Positions 44,225 to 53,150 are shown, counted from the stretch's first letter. The stretch is DNA of 64,000 bases from CAVVAL01 sp963742725 (GCA_963742725.1 CAVUMX010000004.1:372001-436000); one strand, 5' to 3'. Made by a program: numbers and translations. Notes: generated by a model not told the origin, from the sequence alone.

Positions 44225-44713
44225 ATGGACGTCATCGGGGCGGGCTTCGGCCGGACGGGCACTCTCGCGACCAAACTCGCCCTCGACTGGCTCGGGCTGG
44301 GACCGTGTCACCACCTGCACGAGCTGTTGCGGAGTCCGGAGCGGATCGCGGACTGGCAGGCAGTGGCCGCCGGCGCGCCGCTGGACTGGTCGGCGCTGCT
44401 CGACGGGTACCACTCGACGATGGACTGGCCCAGCGCGGTGTTCTGGCGCGAGCTGGTCGACGATTCCCGGGCGCGAAGGTCGTCCTCACGGTGCGCGATC
44501 CGGACAGCTGGTACGACAGCGTCGAGAAGACCCTGTACCGGCCGCTTCGACGACCGGACGCACGCCACGGAACGCTTCCGCGCCCACGTCGGCGAGGTGA
44601 TCGACTACGTGCCGGCGAACCGGTTGCTGCTGTTCGACGTCGCGGACGGGTGGGCGCCGCTGTGCGATTTCCTCGGGGTCACGCCGCCGGACGCGCCGTT
44701 CCCCGACGCCTGA
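44225..44713 (+). pseudogene. Sulfotransferase-family remnant (frameshifts and internal deletion)
   Basis: The N-terminus is a good sulfotransferase-like start, VIGAGFGRTGTLATKLALDW, with the PAPS 5'-loop-like FGRTGT. After WPSAVFWRELV the frame shifts and the conserved FPGAKVVLTVRDPDSWYDSV appears one frame over. It then returns to the first frame for FRAHVGEVIDYVPANRLLLF and the C-terminal GWAPLCDFLGV end. About 60 residues expected between the two parts are absent. Two frameshifts plus a deletion make a functional protein unlikely. Confidence 0.7.
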
Positions 44714-44745
44714 TCAGGAGGCTGCCGACTGGCCGGCCCGCCTGA

Positions 44746-45063
44746 TCAGGAGGCCTGGCGCTCGGCGGGTGCGGGCCAGCGAGTGGCCGCGGTGAGGCGG
44801 CCGGTTCCGGCGCACCGGAAGCAGGGGCCGCTGCCGAAGGTGTGGTTGATGCCCGTGCCGTGGCACCGGTAGCACTTCTCGTACTGGTCGAATCGGGGGT
44901 CGCGGTACGTGCGGGCGAGACCGCCCCAGCGCTCGATGATCGTCCAGCCGCGGGCGGTGGCGTGGGCGTCGGATCCGGCGAAGAAGACGGCGCCGACGCG
45001 GCGGACACGGAGTCGTAGGTGTGGGCCGACCCAGGTGAGGTGACGCGCGAAAGACGTTGACAC
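44746..45063 (-). CDS. Small protein with a DnaJ-type CxxCxGxG zinc finger
   Basis: 105 residues. The C-terminal half has two four-residue cysteine motifs in the DnaJ pattern, CYRCHGTG and CFRCAGTG, which would bind one zinc. The N-terminal half is Arg/Val-rich without a J domain. I chose the GTG at 45063, preceded by GGGG at 6 nt; a TTG at 45075 adds four residues. It is divergent from the XRE regulator at 45391. A zinc-binding role is clear; function is not. Confidence 0.6.
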   Translation of the reverse strand: MSTSFARHLTWVGPHLRLRVRRVGAVFFAGSDAHATARGWTIIERWGGLARTYRDPRFDQYEKCYRCHGTGINHTFGSGPCFRCAGTGRLTAATRWPAPAERQAS

Positions 45064-45242
45064 GGTGTACCCCAATGCTCTTCGTGGGAGGCGAACGGGA
45101 TCACTGCATCTGGGCTTCGTAGGCCAGGCGCGGGATCAGACCTTCGACAGCACCTCCTCTCACGCCGGGTCAGCGGGGGCCAGCCTGTCGGATCCGATTT
45201 TTAAGGCTGCGACTCCACTGTGTATCGATTTGGCTCGGGGGG

Positions 45243-45270
45243 TTGAACTCTTTGTCCGGGCCTCTATGAT
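45243..45270 (+). promoter_or_regulatory. Sigma70-like promoter candidate upstream of XRE gene
   Basis: TTGAAC (45243-45248) and TATGAT (45265-45270) are separated by 16 bp, a good housekeeping match. It lies about 120 bp before the GTG of the XRE gene in the 327-bp divergent region 45064-45390. No other feature is evident in the region. Confidence 0.4.
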
Positions 45271-45390
45271 GTGCGAGGGCATGCGCCCGTGGCAAGTGCC
45301 AAAAGCGATTGCCATACAGTGTTTACCTCTGGCCTTACCGCCTCGCCGTAACCGGCGCATGCTGGTGTGATCAAAGGGGGAGGTGATGCT

Positions 45391-46227
45391 GTGGAGTCGA
45401 GCAGCCCCACGTTAAAGCGGCGGGAGCTCGGCGCCCGACTTCGCCAGCTCCGGCATGACGCCGGGATGACGGTAGAGGAAGTGGCAGCCGAGTTGCTGTG
45501 CTCGCCCGCGAAAGTCAGCCGCATGGAGACTGCCCGCCGTGGCATCAGTCTCCGTGATGTCCGCGACCTGTGCGGGATCTACGACGTCGACCGGGCCGTG
45601 CGTGAAGAGCTCATGTCCATGGCCCAGGACAGCCACCAGCACGCGTGGTGGCAGGAGTTCGACGTCCCGTACCAGAAGTACATCGGGCTCGAAGAAGCGG
45701 CGGCGTCGATCGTCATCTACGAGTCGGGCGCGGTGCCCAGCCTCTTCCAGACCGCGGACTACGCGCGTGCCCTCATCATCGGCACGGATCCGACGCTGCT
45801 CCCCGACCAGGTCGATCAGGGCGTCGAGGCGCGGATGATCCGGCAGCAGCTCCTGACCGCGCACTCCGCGAAGACCTTCCACGCCGTGCTGGACGAAGCC
45901 GCCGTACGGCGCCTGGTCGGCGGGGCCGAAGTGATGCAGGCGCAGTTGAGCGCGTTGGCCCAGCGAGCCGTACTACCGAACGTGACGATCCAGCTCATCC
46001 CCTTCGAAGCCGGCGCCCACCCTGGCCTCGACAGCACCTTCACGATCCTGCAGTTCACCGAGGAGTCGGTGCCGGACGTGGTGTATGTCGAAGGCCTCCT
46101 GGGCCAGTTCTACGTCGAGCGGAAAGCCGAGATCGAGCGGTACAACCGGAGTTTCGAGCGCATCCGGGCGAAGGCGCTCACTCCCCACGACACCGTCGCA
46201 CGTCTCGCGACGATGATCGGTGCGTGA
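45391..46227 (+). CDS. XRE-family regulator with DUF5753 sensor domain
   Basis: 278 residues. The N-terminal helix-turn-helix is at about 10-60 (LGARLRQLRHDAGMTVEEVA, LLCSPAKVSRMETARRGIS). The C-terminal DUF5753 domain includes VPSLFQTADYARALI and later VTIQLIPFEAGAHPGLDSTF and YVEGLLGQFYVERKAEI. In actinomycetes such regulators work with a small DUF397 partner, here encoded 89 nt downstream, and affect development or antibiotics. The GTG is placed after AGGGGGAGG; an in-frame GTG at 45367 adds eight residues. Confidence 0.9.
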   Translation: MESSSPTLKRRELGARLRQLRHDAGMTVEEVAAELLCSPAKVSRMETARRGISLRDVRDLCGIYDVDRAVREELMSMAQDSHQHAWWQEFDVPYQKYIGLEEAAASIVIYESGAVPSLFQTADYARALIIGTDPTLLPDQVDQGVEARMIRQQLLTAHSAKTFHAVLDEAAVRRLVGGAEVMQAQLSALAQRAVLPNVTIQLIPFEAGAHPGLDSTFTILQFTEESVPDVVYVEGLLGQFYVERKAEIERYNRSFERIRAKALTPHDTVARLATMIGA

Positions 46228-46316
46228 CTCTGTGTCAAACACCGATTCGGACGCCCGGAACTCACGGAGCTTCGCGCTCCGGGAATGGGCCACACCACCA
46301 AGGAAGTCCAGTGACC

Positions 46317-46535
46317 ATGCACGTCGAGGAACTAGGTAGGCCGGGGTTGAACTGGATCAAGGCCAGCCGTAGCCATGGCAACGGCAACTGTGTGGAACTC
46401 GCCGCGATCGACGGCGGCGGCGTTGCTGTGCGCGACTCGAAAGACCCGGCTGGCGCGGTCCTTCGCTTCACCCCGGCCGAACTGGACGCGTTCCTCGACG
46501 GTGCTAAAAAGGGCGAATTCGACCACCTGGTCTGA
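46317..46535 (+). CDS. DUF397 protein, partner of the XRE regulator
   Basis: 72 residues: GLNWIKASRSHGNGNCVELA, IDGGGVAVRDSKDPAGAVLR and FTPAELDAFLDGAKKGEF, the standard DUF397 arrangement. Members lie beside DUF5753 XRE regulators and are thought to inhibit or modulate them. The start may be this ATG or the GTG at 46311 (GTG ACC ATG), since AAGGAAG lies at 46300-46306. A strong terminator follows. Confidence 0.9.
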   Translation: MHVEELGRPGLNWIKASRSHGNGNCVELAAIDGGGVAVRDSKDPAGAVLRFTPAELDAFLDGAKKGEFDHLV

Positions 46536-46548
46536 GCTGCCCGTGGGT

Positions 46549-46596
46549 GTTCGGGCGATCTTTCGGTGCCTATGGCCACCAAAAGATCGCCCGAAC
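46549..46596. terminator. 20-bp near-perfect hairpin between convergent genes
   Basis: GTTCGGGCGATCTTTCGGTG (46549-46568) pairs with CACCAAAAGATCGCCCGAAC (46577-46596) with one mismatch and an 8-nt loop. It has T and A tracts inside the stem and lies between the DUF397 stop and the SnoaL-like stop, so it can terminate both ways. Confidence 0.75.
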
Positions 46597-46598
46597 CG

Positions 46599-46958
46599 CT
46601 ACTCCGGGGAGAACGGCCACTCCTCGTACTCGCGGCAGCGGCCGTCGGGTGTGAAGCGCATGATCCACAGGTCCCGGTACTCGCGCGGCGGGTCCTCGTA
46701 CCGCACCTCCACCCGCGCCACGGCCGTATCGCCCTCGACGGCGAGCACCTCGCTGCTCATCGTGAACGGCTCGCCGGGGCCGTCCCGCTCGGCCTCCCAC
46801 ATGGTGCCGATGGCGCGTAGTCCGGAGACCGGTTTTCCGTACGGGCTCTGCAGGTAGGTGGCGTGCGGTGTGAAGAGGGCGGCGAGCGATTCGGTGCCTG
46901 GCGTGCGCCAGGCCCGCTCGTAGCCGGCGATCCAGTGCGTTACGCGTTCACGATCCAT
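46599..46958 (-). CDS. SnoaL-like / NTF2-fold protein
   Basis: 119 residues in the NTF2 cone fold: HWIAGYERAWRTPGTESLAA, LFTPHATYLQSPYGKPVSG, LRAIGTMWEAERDG and VARVEVRYEDPPREYRDLWI, finishing RCREYEEWPFSPE. These small proteins may be isomerases, hydratases or ligand binders; no catalytic residue is decisive. ATG at 46958 is chosen; the open frame continues upstream without a better start. Confidence 0.75.
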   Translation of the reverse strand: MDRERVTHWIAGYERAWRTPGTESLAALFTPHATYLQSPYGKPVSGLRAIGTMWEAERDGPGEPFTMSSEVLAVEGDTAVARVEVRYEDPPREYRDLWIMRFTPDGRCREYEEWPFSPE

Positions 46959-47094
46959 GGTCCCGAGCCTGCCACGAGCCCGGCGCACCGGCATTGCGCG
47001 TGTTGATGACTTCTGCATCCCTTGACCCGGTTTAAGCCGACTCCATACGGTTGCCCACCAAGAGAGATCAGATCTTTCGACGGTGAGGCGAGCG

Positions 47095-50037
47095 ATGAGC
47101 GAACAGCAGCAGAGCTACCCCGTCTCTCGGCGGGGCTTCCTGGGCGGCGTGATCGGCGGTGCGGCGGCGGGCGCGATAGCCGGCCCGGCGGCCAGTACGG
47201 CGGCTCCGCCGGCCGGCCAAGCCACCAACACCGGCCAGGCCACCAACACCGGCCAGGCCACCGACGCAGGCCAGGCCACCGACGCAGGCCAGGCCGCGGC
47301 GCACCACACCCGCTTACGGTCGTGCATGCGCACCGACCGCCAGTGGTCGGAGTTCCTGTCCGCACAGGACCTGGTCTGGAAGCGGCCGCCCCGGTACTGG
47401 TTCGACGCGCCGTTCCTGGGCAACGGCCGCATCGGCACGATGCTGTACCAGCGGCCGGGTACGAACGTCCTCCAACTGGACGTGCACCACAGCGAGGTCC
47501 ACGACCACCGTCCGCAGTTCGGCAGCACGTGGGGTCTGGCCCGGCTGCCGATCGGCCACTTCACGCTCGACACGGTCGGTGCCGTCACCGGTGTGGATCT
47601 GCGACTGGACCTGTGGAACGCCGAGCTTCGCGGCACGGTGACGACCACGGCCGGCACCTTGGACGTCCTCGTCGCCGCCGTGAACGACCGCTCGGTCCTG
47701 GTCGCCAGGCTCAGGCCGAGCGCCGGTGAACGCGGGTACCGGTGGACGTTCCACCCGGCCGAGGCCGTCAGCCCCCGGATCAAGTTCCAGCCGATCCCCA
47801 CCGGCTACACCGGCAACCCGCCGCCGACGACGAGCGCGGACGGCGACGTGAACCTCGTGACCCAGCCGCTGCTCTCGGGCGGCGAGCACGTCACGGCGTA
47901 CCGCCGCGACCGCGACACCCTCTACGTCGCCGTCGCCCACTCGAACCCCGAGAAGACCTCGGCGCCGCGCGCGACCGCCGCCGTTCGCCGGGCCAGCGCG
48001 CTGCCGGTATCGGCTCTGCTCACGCGGCACCGGCGCTGGTGGCACCAGTTCTACCGGCGCAGCTTCCTCTCCGTCCCGGACCAGCGCCTGCAGAGCTTCT
48101 ACTGGATCCAGCTCTACAAGATCGCCGCCGCGACCCGGGAGGACGCGCCGGTCATGGCCACCCCCGGACCCTGGCTCCAGGACACCCCGTGGCCGGCGGT
48201 CTGGTGGAACCTCAACGCCCAGCTTGAGTACTGGCTGATCTACGGCTCCAACCATCTCGAACTCGACGCCATCACCCGGACGCTCTCCGAGAACCGGCAA
48301 CGCTTCGTCGACGCGCTGCCGGCGCAGTACCGGGCCGATTCGATGGGCATCCCGCGCACCACCGACATGAACGCCCAGGGTGGCACGGTCGGCGTACCGG
48401 GCAAGCCGTCGCCGACGCCCGAACTCGGCAACTTCACGTGGGCGCTGCACAACGTCTGGCTCACGTACCGGCACACGATGGACGACGACCTGCTCCGCGA
48501 CACGCTGTTCCCGATGCTGCGCAAGGCCATCAACTACTACCTGCACTTCCTCACCCCCGGTGCGGACGGCAAGCTCCACCTCGCGGCGACGTTCTCCCCG
48601 GAGTACGGCGAGCTGGCGCCCGACTGCAACTACGACCTGGCGCTGATCCGCTGGGGCTGCACGACCCTGCTGGACGCCGCCCGCCGGCTCGGTGTCGACG
48701 ACCCGCTCAAGCCCCGCTGGCAGGAGGTGCTGCGCGACCTGGTGCCCTACCCCGTGGACGCCAACGGCTACATGATCGGCGCCGGCGTCCCGTTCGCGAA
48801 GTCGCACCGCCACTACTCGCACCTGCTGATGGTCTATCCGCTGTACGAGGTGACGACCGACCGCGACCTCATCGAACGGTCGCTGCGGCACTGGATCAGC
48901 TTCGAAGGCGCCCTCCAGGGCTACAGCTTCACGGGCGCCGCGTCGATCTCGGCGCTGCTGGGCAAGGGCAACGACGCGCTCGGCTACCTCGGCGAGCTGC
49001 TGCGACGGTTCATCAAGCCGAACACGATGTACCAGGAGGCCGGGCCGGTCATCGAGACGCCGCTCTCGGCCGCCCAGTCGGTCCACGAGATGCTCGTCCA
49101 GAGCTGGGGCGGCATCATCCGGATTTTCCCCGCCGTGCCCGACGCCTGGCGCGACGTCACGGTCCACGACTTCCAGACGGAGGGCGCGTTCACGGTCAGC
49201 GCCGTCCGCAGCAAGGGTGTGACGCAGTTCGTGCGGGTGCGCAGTGATGCCGGCGAGCCGTGCCGGGTGCGGCCTGGGATCGCGGGGCGCCTGGCCGTGC
49301 GCGGCGAGCACGGGCCGGTGCGGTGGCGCGACGCCGGCGACGGCGTCGTCGAGATCGACCTCGACCGCGACGACGAGGTGCTGATCTACCGTGCCGGCAC
49401 CCGCCCCGATTTCGTGATCGCGCCGGTGCCGATCTCCGTGCCTGGCACGCTGTGGGGCCTCCAGCCGCTGCCGCCCGTGGGCGAGACCGTGCCGCTCGAC
49501 CTGAAAGACCAGTTCAACAACGACGGCATCTCACCGGACGGGAACCGAAGCGATGGCAACTTCGACGGCGCCGGTTTCACGTACCCCGTCGAGGATCTTC
49601 CACCCGCCGGGCCGGTGACGTACGACGGGGTGCCGTTCGTGTTCCCGTCCGCGGCCGACGGGGTGAAGAACAATGTGGTGGCGCGTCGCCAGGTGCTGGC
49701 CGTACCGGCGGGGAAGTACGCCAAGCTGCGGATCCTCGGCGCCGGCGGGGGTGGGAACGTCCGCAGCACGGCCACCGCCACCTACGCGGACGGCACGACC
49801 GGCGACGTCCTGATCGAACTGTCCAACTGGACCGGCGCGCCGTACTACCACGAGGCCGAGATCCTGCGGACCCGGCGCCGCCACGGACCTCCCCCGACCG
49901 GCGGCGACGCCGCGAACGCCGCGATCTTCCACCAGGTGACGTCGCTGGATCCGTCGCGCGAGCTGCGGTCGATCACACTGCCGAACCAGTCCCGGCTCCA
50001 CCTGTTCGCCCTGACCCTGGAACGGCCCGTGGCCTGA
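47095..50037 (+). CDS. Tat-exported glycoside hydrolase, GH95-like alpha-L-fucosidase type
   Basis: 980 residues. A twin-arginine signal (SRRGFLGGVIGGAAAGAIAG) is followed by a low-complexity linker of GQATNT/GQATDA units (residues 41-67, an 18-nt repeat at 47215-47294). An N-terminal beta domain (FDAPFLGNGRIGTMLYQ) follows, then the (alpha/alpha)6 barrel with TWALHNVWLTYRHTMDDDL, ATFSPEYGELAPDCNYDLAL and SHRHYSHLLMVYPLYE. A C-terminal galactose-binding-like module is typified by FNNDGISPDGNRSDGNFDGA. GH95 enzymes remove alpha-L-fucose or galactose; activity here is inferred from fold. ATG at 47095 is chosen, after GAGG. Confidence 0.85.
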   Translation: MSEQQQSYPVSRRGFLGGVIGGAAAGAIAGPAASTAAPPAGQATNTGQATNTGQATDAGQATDAGQAAAHHTRLRSCMRTDRQWSEFLSAQDLVWKRPPRYWFDAPFLGNGRIGTMLYQRPGTNVLQLDVHHSEVHDHRPQFGSTWGLARLPIGHFTLDTVGAVTGVDLRLDLWNAELRGTVTTTAGTLDVLVAAVNDRSVLVARLRPSAGERGYRWTFHPAEAVSPRIKFQPIPTGYTGNPPPTTSADGDVNLVTQPLLSGGEHVTAYRRDRDTLYVAVAHSNPEKTSAPRATAAVRRASALPVSALLTRHRRWWHQFYRRSFLSVPDQRLQSFYWIQLYKIAAATREDAPVMATPGPWLQDTPWPAVWWNLNAQLEYWLIYGSNHLELDAITRTLSENRQRFVDALPAQYRADSMGIPRTTDMNAQGGTVGVPGKPSPTPELGNFTWALHNVWLTYRHTMDDDLLRDTLFPMLRKAINYYLHFLTPGADGKLHLAATFSPEYGELAPDCNYDLALIRWGCTTLLDAARRLGVDDPLKPRWQEVLRDLVPYPVDANGYMIGAGVPFAKSHRHYSHLLMVYPLYEVTTDRDLIERSLRHWISFEGALQGYSFTGAASISALLGKGNDALGYLGELLRRFIKPNTMYQEAGPVIETPLSAAQSVHEMLVQSWGGIIRIFPAVPDAWRDVTVHDFQTEGAFTVSAVRSKGVTQFVRVRSDAGEPCRVRPGIAGRLAVRGEHGPVRWRDAGDGVVEIDLDRDDEVLIYRAGTRPDFVIAPVPISVPGTLWGLQPLPPVGETVPLDLKDQFNNDGISPDGNRSDGNFDGAGFTYPVEDLPPAGPVTYDGVPFVFPSAADGVKNNVVARRQVLAVPAGKYAKLRILGAGGGGNVRSTATATYADGTTGDVLIELSNWTGAPYYHEAEILRTRRRHGPPPTGGDAANAAIFHQVTSLDPSRELRSITLPNQSRLHLFALTLERPVA

Positions 50038-50042
50038 CAGTC

Positions 50043-50080
50043 GAGTGCCCCGGACGCCGTGCGGAACGTCCGGGGCACTC
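50043..50080. terminator. Perfect 14-bp hairpin between convergent genes
   Basis: GAGTGCCCCGGACG (50043-50056) pairs perfectly with CGTCCGGGGCACTC (50067-50080), with a 10-nt loop. It separates the GH95 stop from the FN3-dehydrogenase stop. Confidence 0.8.
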
Positions 50081-50093
50081 AGTCCCAGGGGGG

Positions 50094-51755
50094 CTACTTC
50101 ACCTCGACGCGGAAGATCTTGTCCGAGCCGTCCGGCTTGCCGCCGTTGTTGTCGCTGTTGGTCGTCGTGACCCAGAACTGGTTCTTGCCGGGGATCTTCT
50201 CGACGGTCCGCAGGCGGCCGTACTCGTTGACGTAGTACGCCTCGGGCGTGCCCGTCCCGGTGCCGTTCAGCGGGATGCGCCACAGCCGCTGGCCGCGCAG
50301 CGCCGCCATGTACACGGCACCGTCCACGACGGCGATGCCGCTGGGCGACGCCTCGCCGACCGACCACTGCCGCTTCGGGTTGGTCATGCCGGACGTGGAG
50401 CAGTTGCCCTCGCACGTCGGCCAGCCGTAGTTCTTGCCGGACTCGATCAGGTTCAGCTCGTCGAACTTGGAGTTGCCGAACTCGGCGGACCAGAGCCGCC
50501 CGGCGGAGTCCCAGGCGAGGCCCTGCGGGTTGCGGTGCCCGACGCTGTAGACGAGCGTGCCGAACGGGTTGCCGGGAGCAGCCTTGCCGTCGGCGGTCAT
50601 CCGCAGGATCTTGCCGTTGATCGAGTTGCGGTCCTGGGCGAGGTTGGGCTGCTGGGCGTCGCCGGTGCTGGCGTAGAGGAACTTGTCCGGGCCGAACTTG
50701 AGCCGGCCGCCGTTGTGGAACCGGTTCTTCTTGATGCCGGTGAGGATGGTCTTCGGGGCGCCGAGCTTGGTGCCGTCGAACGTCATCGTCACGATCTGGT
50801 TGCCGGCGGATGCCGTGTGGTAGACGAAGATCAGCTTGTCGGCCGCGAAGGTCGGCGACACGGCGATGCCGAGCAGCCCGCCCTCCCCGTCGGTGGTCAC
50901 GACGTTCGGCACCTTGCCGACCTTGGTCTTCTGCCCGGACTGGGTGACCTTGTAGATGTCGAACGAGTCCCGCTCGCCGACGAGCGCGTTGCCGTCGGGG
51001 AGCCAGTCGATGCCCCACGGGACGGTCAGCCCGGACGCCACCGTGGTGATCGTCGACGGCGTGCTCGTGCCGCCCTGCCCGGACTTCGTCTTCGCCGTGA
51101 CCTGGTTGCTGGCCGGCGACGTGTTGGTGGCGGCGTCCTTGGCCTTGACGGTGAACGTGTAGGACGTGTTCGGCACCAGGTTCTTGACCTCGGTACTCGT
51201 CCCCTTGACGTCGGCGGCGAGGACCGTGCCGCCGTTGTAGACGTCGTACCCGGCCACGCCGACGTTGTCGGTGGCGGCCGTCCACTTGAGCGAGACGCTG
51301 TTCGCCGTCGTCGCGGTCACGGCGAGGCTCGTCGGGGCGGACGGTGCCGCCTTGTCGGAACTCTCGGGCGTCGTGACGGCGGCGGCGTTGCTGGCGGTGG
51401 ACACGTTGCCGGCGGCGTCGCGGGCGAAGACCGTGAAGCGGTACGCGGTCTTGGGCTTGAGCCCGGTGACGTCCGCGGTGGCCTTGTTGCCGGCGACCTC
51501 GGTGTACTTGTTGCCGTCGTGGTAGACGTCGTAGGCGGTGACGCCGACGTCGTCGGTGGCGGCGGTCCAGGACAGCGCGACGCTGGTCGCGGTGGAACCG
51601 GTGGACTTCAGGTTCTTGGGCGCGCTGGGTGCCTTCGTGTCCGCGGCGGCCTTCTCGGACGCGTTGGCCAGGTTCGGCAACGTCGCGGCGGCCGTGACGA
51701 CGCCGGTGACGGCGATCACGGCGGCGCCGGCCACCAGGGTCTTTCGGAACCTCAT
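50094..51755 (-). CDS. Secreted FN3-repeat glucose/sorbosone dehydrogenase-like protein (PQQ-type beta-propeller)
   Basis: 553 residues. A Sec signal (about 1-32) is followed by two fibronectin type III domains (about 38-130 and 135-225; APSAPKNLKSTGSTATSVAL and APSAPTSLAVTATTANSVSL). A Gly/Ser/Thr linker leads to a six-bladed propeller of the GSDH family, with GLTVPWGIDWLPDGNALVGE, GGLLGIAVSPTF, YSVGHRNPQGLAWDSAGRLW and WGEFG-like SAEFGNSKFDELNLI. The family oxidises sugars with PQQ and calcium, though many actinobacterial members have no proven activity. ATG is set by GAGGAG upstream. Confidence 0.85.
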   Translation of the reverse strand: MRFRKTLVAGAAVIAVTGVVTAAATLPNLANASEKAAADTKAPSAPKNLKSTGSTATSVALSWTAATDDVGVTAYDVYHDGNKYTEVAGNKATADVTGLKPKTAYRFTVFARDAAGNVSTASNAAAVTTPESSDKAAPSAPTSLAVTATTANSVSLKWTAATDNVGVAGYDVYNGGTVLAADVKGTSTEVKNLVPNTSYTFTVKAKDAATNTSPASNQVTAKTKSGQGGTSTPSTITTVASGLTVPWGIDWLPDGNALVGERDSFDIYKVTQSGQKTKVGKVPNVVTTDGEGGLLGIAVSPTFAADKLIFVYHTASAGNQIVTMTFDGTKLGAPKTILTGIKKNRFHNGGRLKFGPDKFLYASTGDAQQPNLAQDRNSINGKILRMTADGKAAPGNPFGTLVYSVGHRNPQGLAWDSAGRLWSAEFGNSKFDELNLIESGKNYGWPTCEGNCSTSGMTNPKRQWSVGEASPSGIAVVDGAVYMAALRGQRLWRIPLNGTGTGTPEAYYVNEYGRLRTVEKIPGKNQFWVTTTNSDNNGGKPDGSDKIFRVEVK

Positions 51756-52085
51756 CGGTGCTCCTCGCGCAGGGGTACGGCCGCTGCATCCGCACCTGCG
51801 CCACGACCTAGACATGTGATCTCTAACGAGACCTGAGTGGCTAGTCAACCGTCACTCCTGCCTCTTAGGCACCACTTAATGTGCCCTTAAGCGGACAAAA
51901 GCTCCCAGCGACGGCGCGGGCACAGAGGGTTGATGGTGTGACGTCTCCGTGTGGCCTCGCATGCCCGCACTCCGACTACTCAGTGAATATGGGGGAGAGG
52001 CCCCCATGTCGAGCCCTTTCGGGCAACGCACGCTTCAACCGACCGCCTCCGGCCGGCACTGTCGCCGGCCGCCGAAAGGAGCTCC
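51756..52085. other. 330-bp divergent promoter region
   Basis: No gene is seen. The stretch is A/T-richer than its surroundings (AGTCAACCG, CCACTTAATGTGCCCTTAAG) and holds a perfect 7-bp hairpin ATGGGGG/CCCCCAT at 51989-52007. It probably contains promoters for both the FN3-dehydrogenase and the three-repeat secreted gene. Confidence 0.55.
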
Positions 52086-52967
52086 ATGAATACGCGAAGC
52101 ATCCGCCGCTGGGCGACCGCGACCGGCGCCGTCGCCGCGGTGCTCGGCGCCCAGGCGCTGGTCCAGCTGGTCGGCGCGACGCCCGCCTCGGCGCTGCCCG
52201 GCCTCCAGGTCGTCAGCGTCGTCAGCGGGTTCGACTCGCTGGCCAGCAAGTCGATCACCGCCAACTGCCCGGCCGGCAAGAAGGTCGTCGGCGGCGGTGG
52301 CCGGGTCAACGCCTCCGGCGGCAAGGCGGGCGTCACCGAGCTGAGCCCGGTGACCGGGGCGACGGACGGCTTCAAGGCGACCGGCTTCGAGTCCGACAAC
52401 GGCTTCGCCGGCACCTGGTCGATCCAGGCGTACGCGATCTGTGCCAGCCCGATCGCCGGCCTGCAGGTCGTCAGCAAGACCAAGGCGCCGTCCTCGCTGG
52501 AGTTCCAGCTCGAGGCCGTCGGCTGCCCGACCGGCAAGCGCGTGATCGGCACCGGCGCGCGGATCAACAACCCGGCCGGACAGGTCGCGTTGCAGGCCAA
52601 GGGCACGAACAACCCGGACGCCACGTTCGGCAGCGTGTCCGCATACGAGGACATCGACGGCTTCGCCGGCAACTGGGGCCTCACCGCGTTCGCGATCTGC
52701 CTGCCCAACCCGATCGCCGGGTTCTCGATCGCCAGCGCGTCGTCGTCGTGGAACTCCGACGCCGTCAAGATCGTGAACGTCACGTGCCCCGGCGGCACGA
52801 AGGTGCACGACATCATGTTCTCCACGGGTGCCGGTAACGGTGACCCGGTGCTCGACGCGCTGGTCCCGACGAACGCGGTGCCGACCACCGCGCAGGCCAT
52901 CGTCCGCGAGGAGACCGGGACGACCGAGAACTGGTCGGTCATGGTCCAGGCGATCTGCGCCACGTGA
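52086..52967 (+). CDS. Secreted protein with three internal repeats, each with a C-to-C span
   Basis: 293 residues with a Sec signal ending near ASA-L (about 37), then three copies of an 80-90 residue unit. The copies begin GLQVVSVVSGFDS, GLQVVSKTKAPSS and GFSIASASSSWNS, and each has a conserved early cysteine (NCPAGKKVVGGGGR, GCPTGKRVIGTGAR, TCPGGTKVHDIMF) and a late one (YAICA, FAICL, QAICAT), probably one disulfide per unit. No known domain is recognised. ATG start with GAAAGGAG upstream. Confidence 0.75.
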   Translation: MNTRSIRRWATATGAVAAVLGAQALVQLVGATPASALPGLQVVSVVSGFDSLASKSITANCPAGKKVVGGGGRVNASGGKAGVTELSPVTGATDGFKATGFESDNGFAGTWSIQAYAICASPIAGLQVVSKTKAPSSLEFQLEAVGCPTGKRVIGTGARINNPAGQVALQAKGTNNPDATFGSVSAYEDIDGFAGNWGLTAFAICLPNPIAGFSIASASSSWNSDAVKIVNVTCPGGTKVHDIMFSTGAGNGDPVLDALVPTNAVPTTAQAIVREETGTTENWSVMVQAICAT

Positions 52968-52984
52968 TCTGAGTCACGGACTGA

Positions 52985-53015
52985 GCGGGCGTCACCGGTT
53001 ACCGGTGACGCCCGC
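52985..53015. terminator. 14-bp hairpin after the three-repeat gene
   Basis: GCGGGCGTCACCGG (52985-52998) pairs with CCGGTGACGCCCGC (53002-53015) around a TTA loop, starting 18 nt after the stop codon. Confidence 0.8.
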
Positions 53016-53097
53016 GCCCGTTGTGCGCGCCGTCGTCATCGCCCGTCCATCTGCGCGTCACCCCGGTTCCTTAGCGTTCGCCCGCGGCCTCGCCCCC

Positions 53098-53150
53098 GAG
53101 TTTCGGACTTTTGAGGGTCCCCGGCCGCCGCCGACCCTCAAAAATCCGAA
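53098..53150. repeat. Palindromic repeat, copy 4 of 4
   Basis: GAGTTTCGGACTTTTGAGGG (53098-53117, then T) faces ACCCTCAAAAATCCGAA (53134-53150); one base (A for G) breaks a pair. It lies 31 bp before the PHP-gene start, so reading upstream from that gene gives a spurious repeat-encoded peptide. Confidence 0.85.

Noticed and set aside
47215..47294. CRISPR-like repeats
   Set aside because: 18-nt units are in frame with the GH95 protein and code for a linker.
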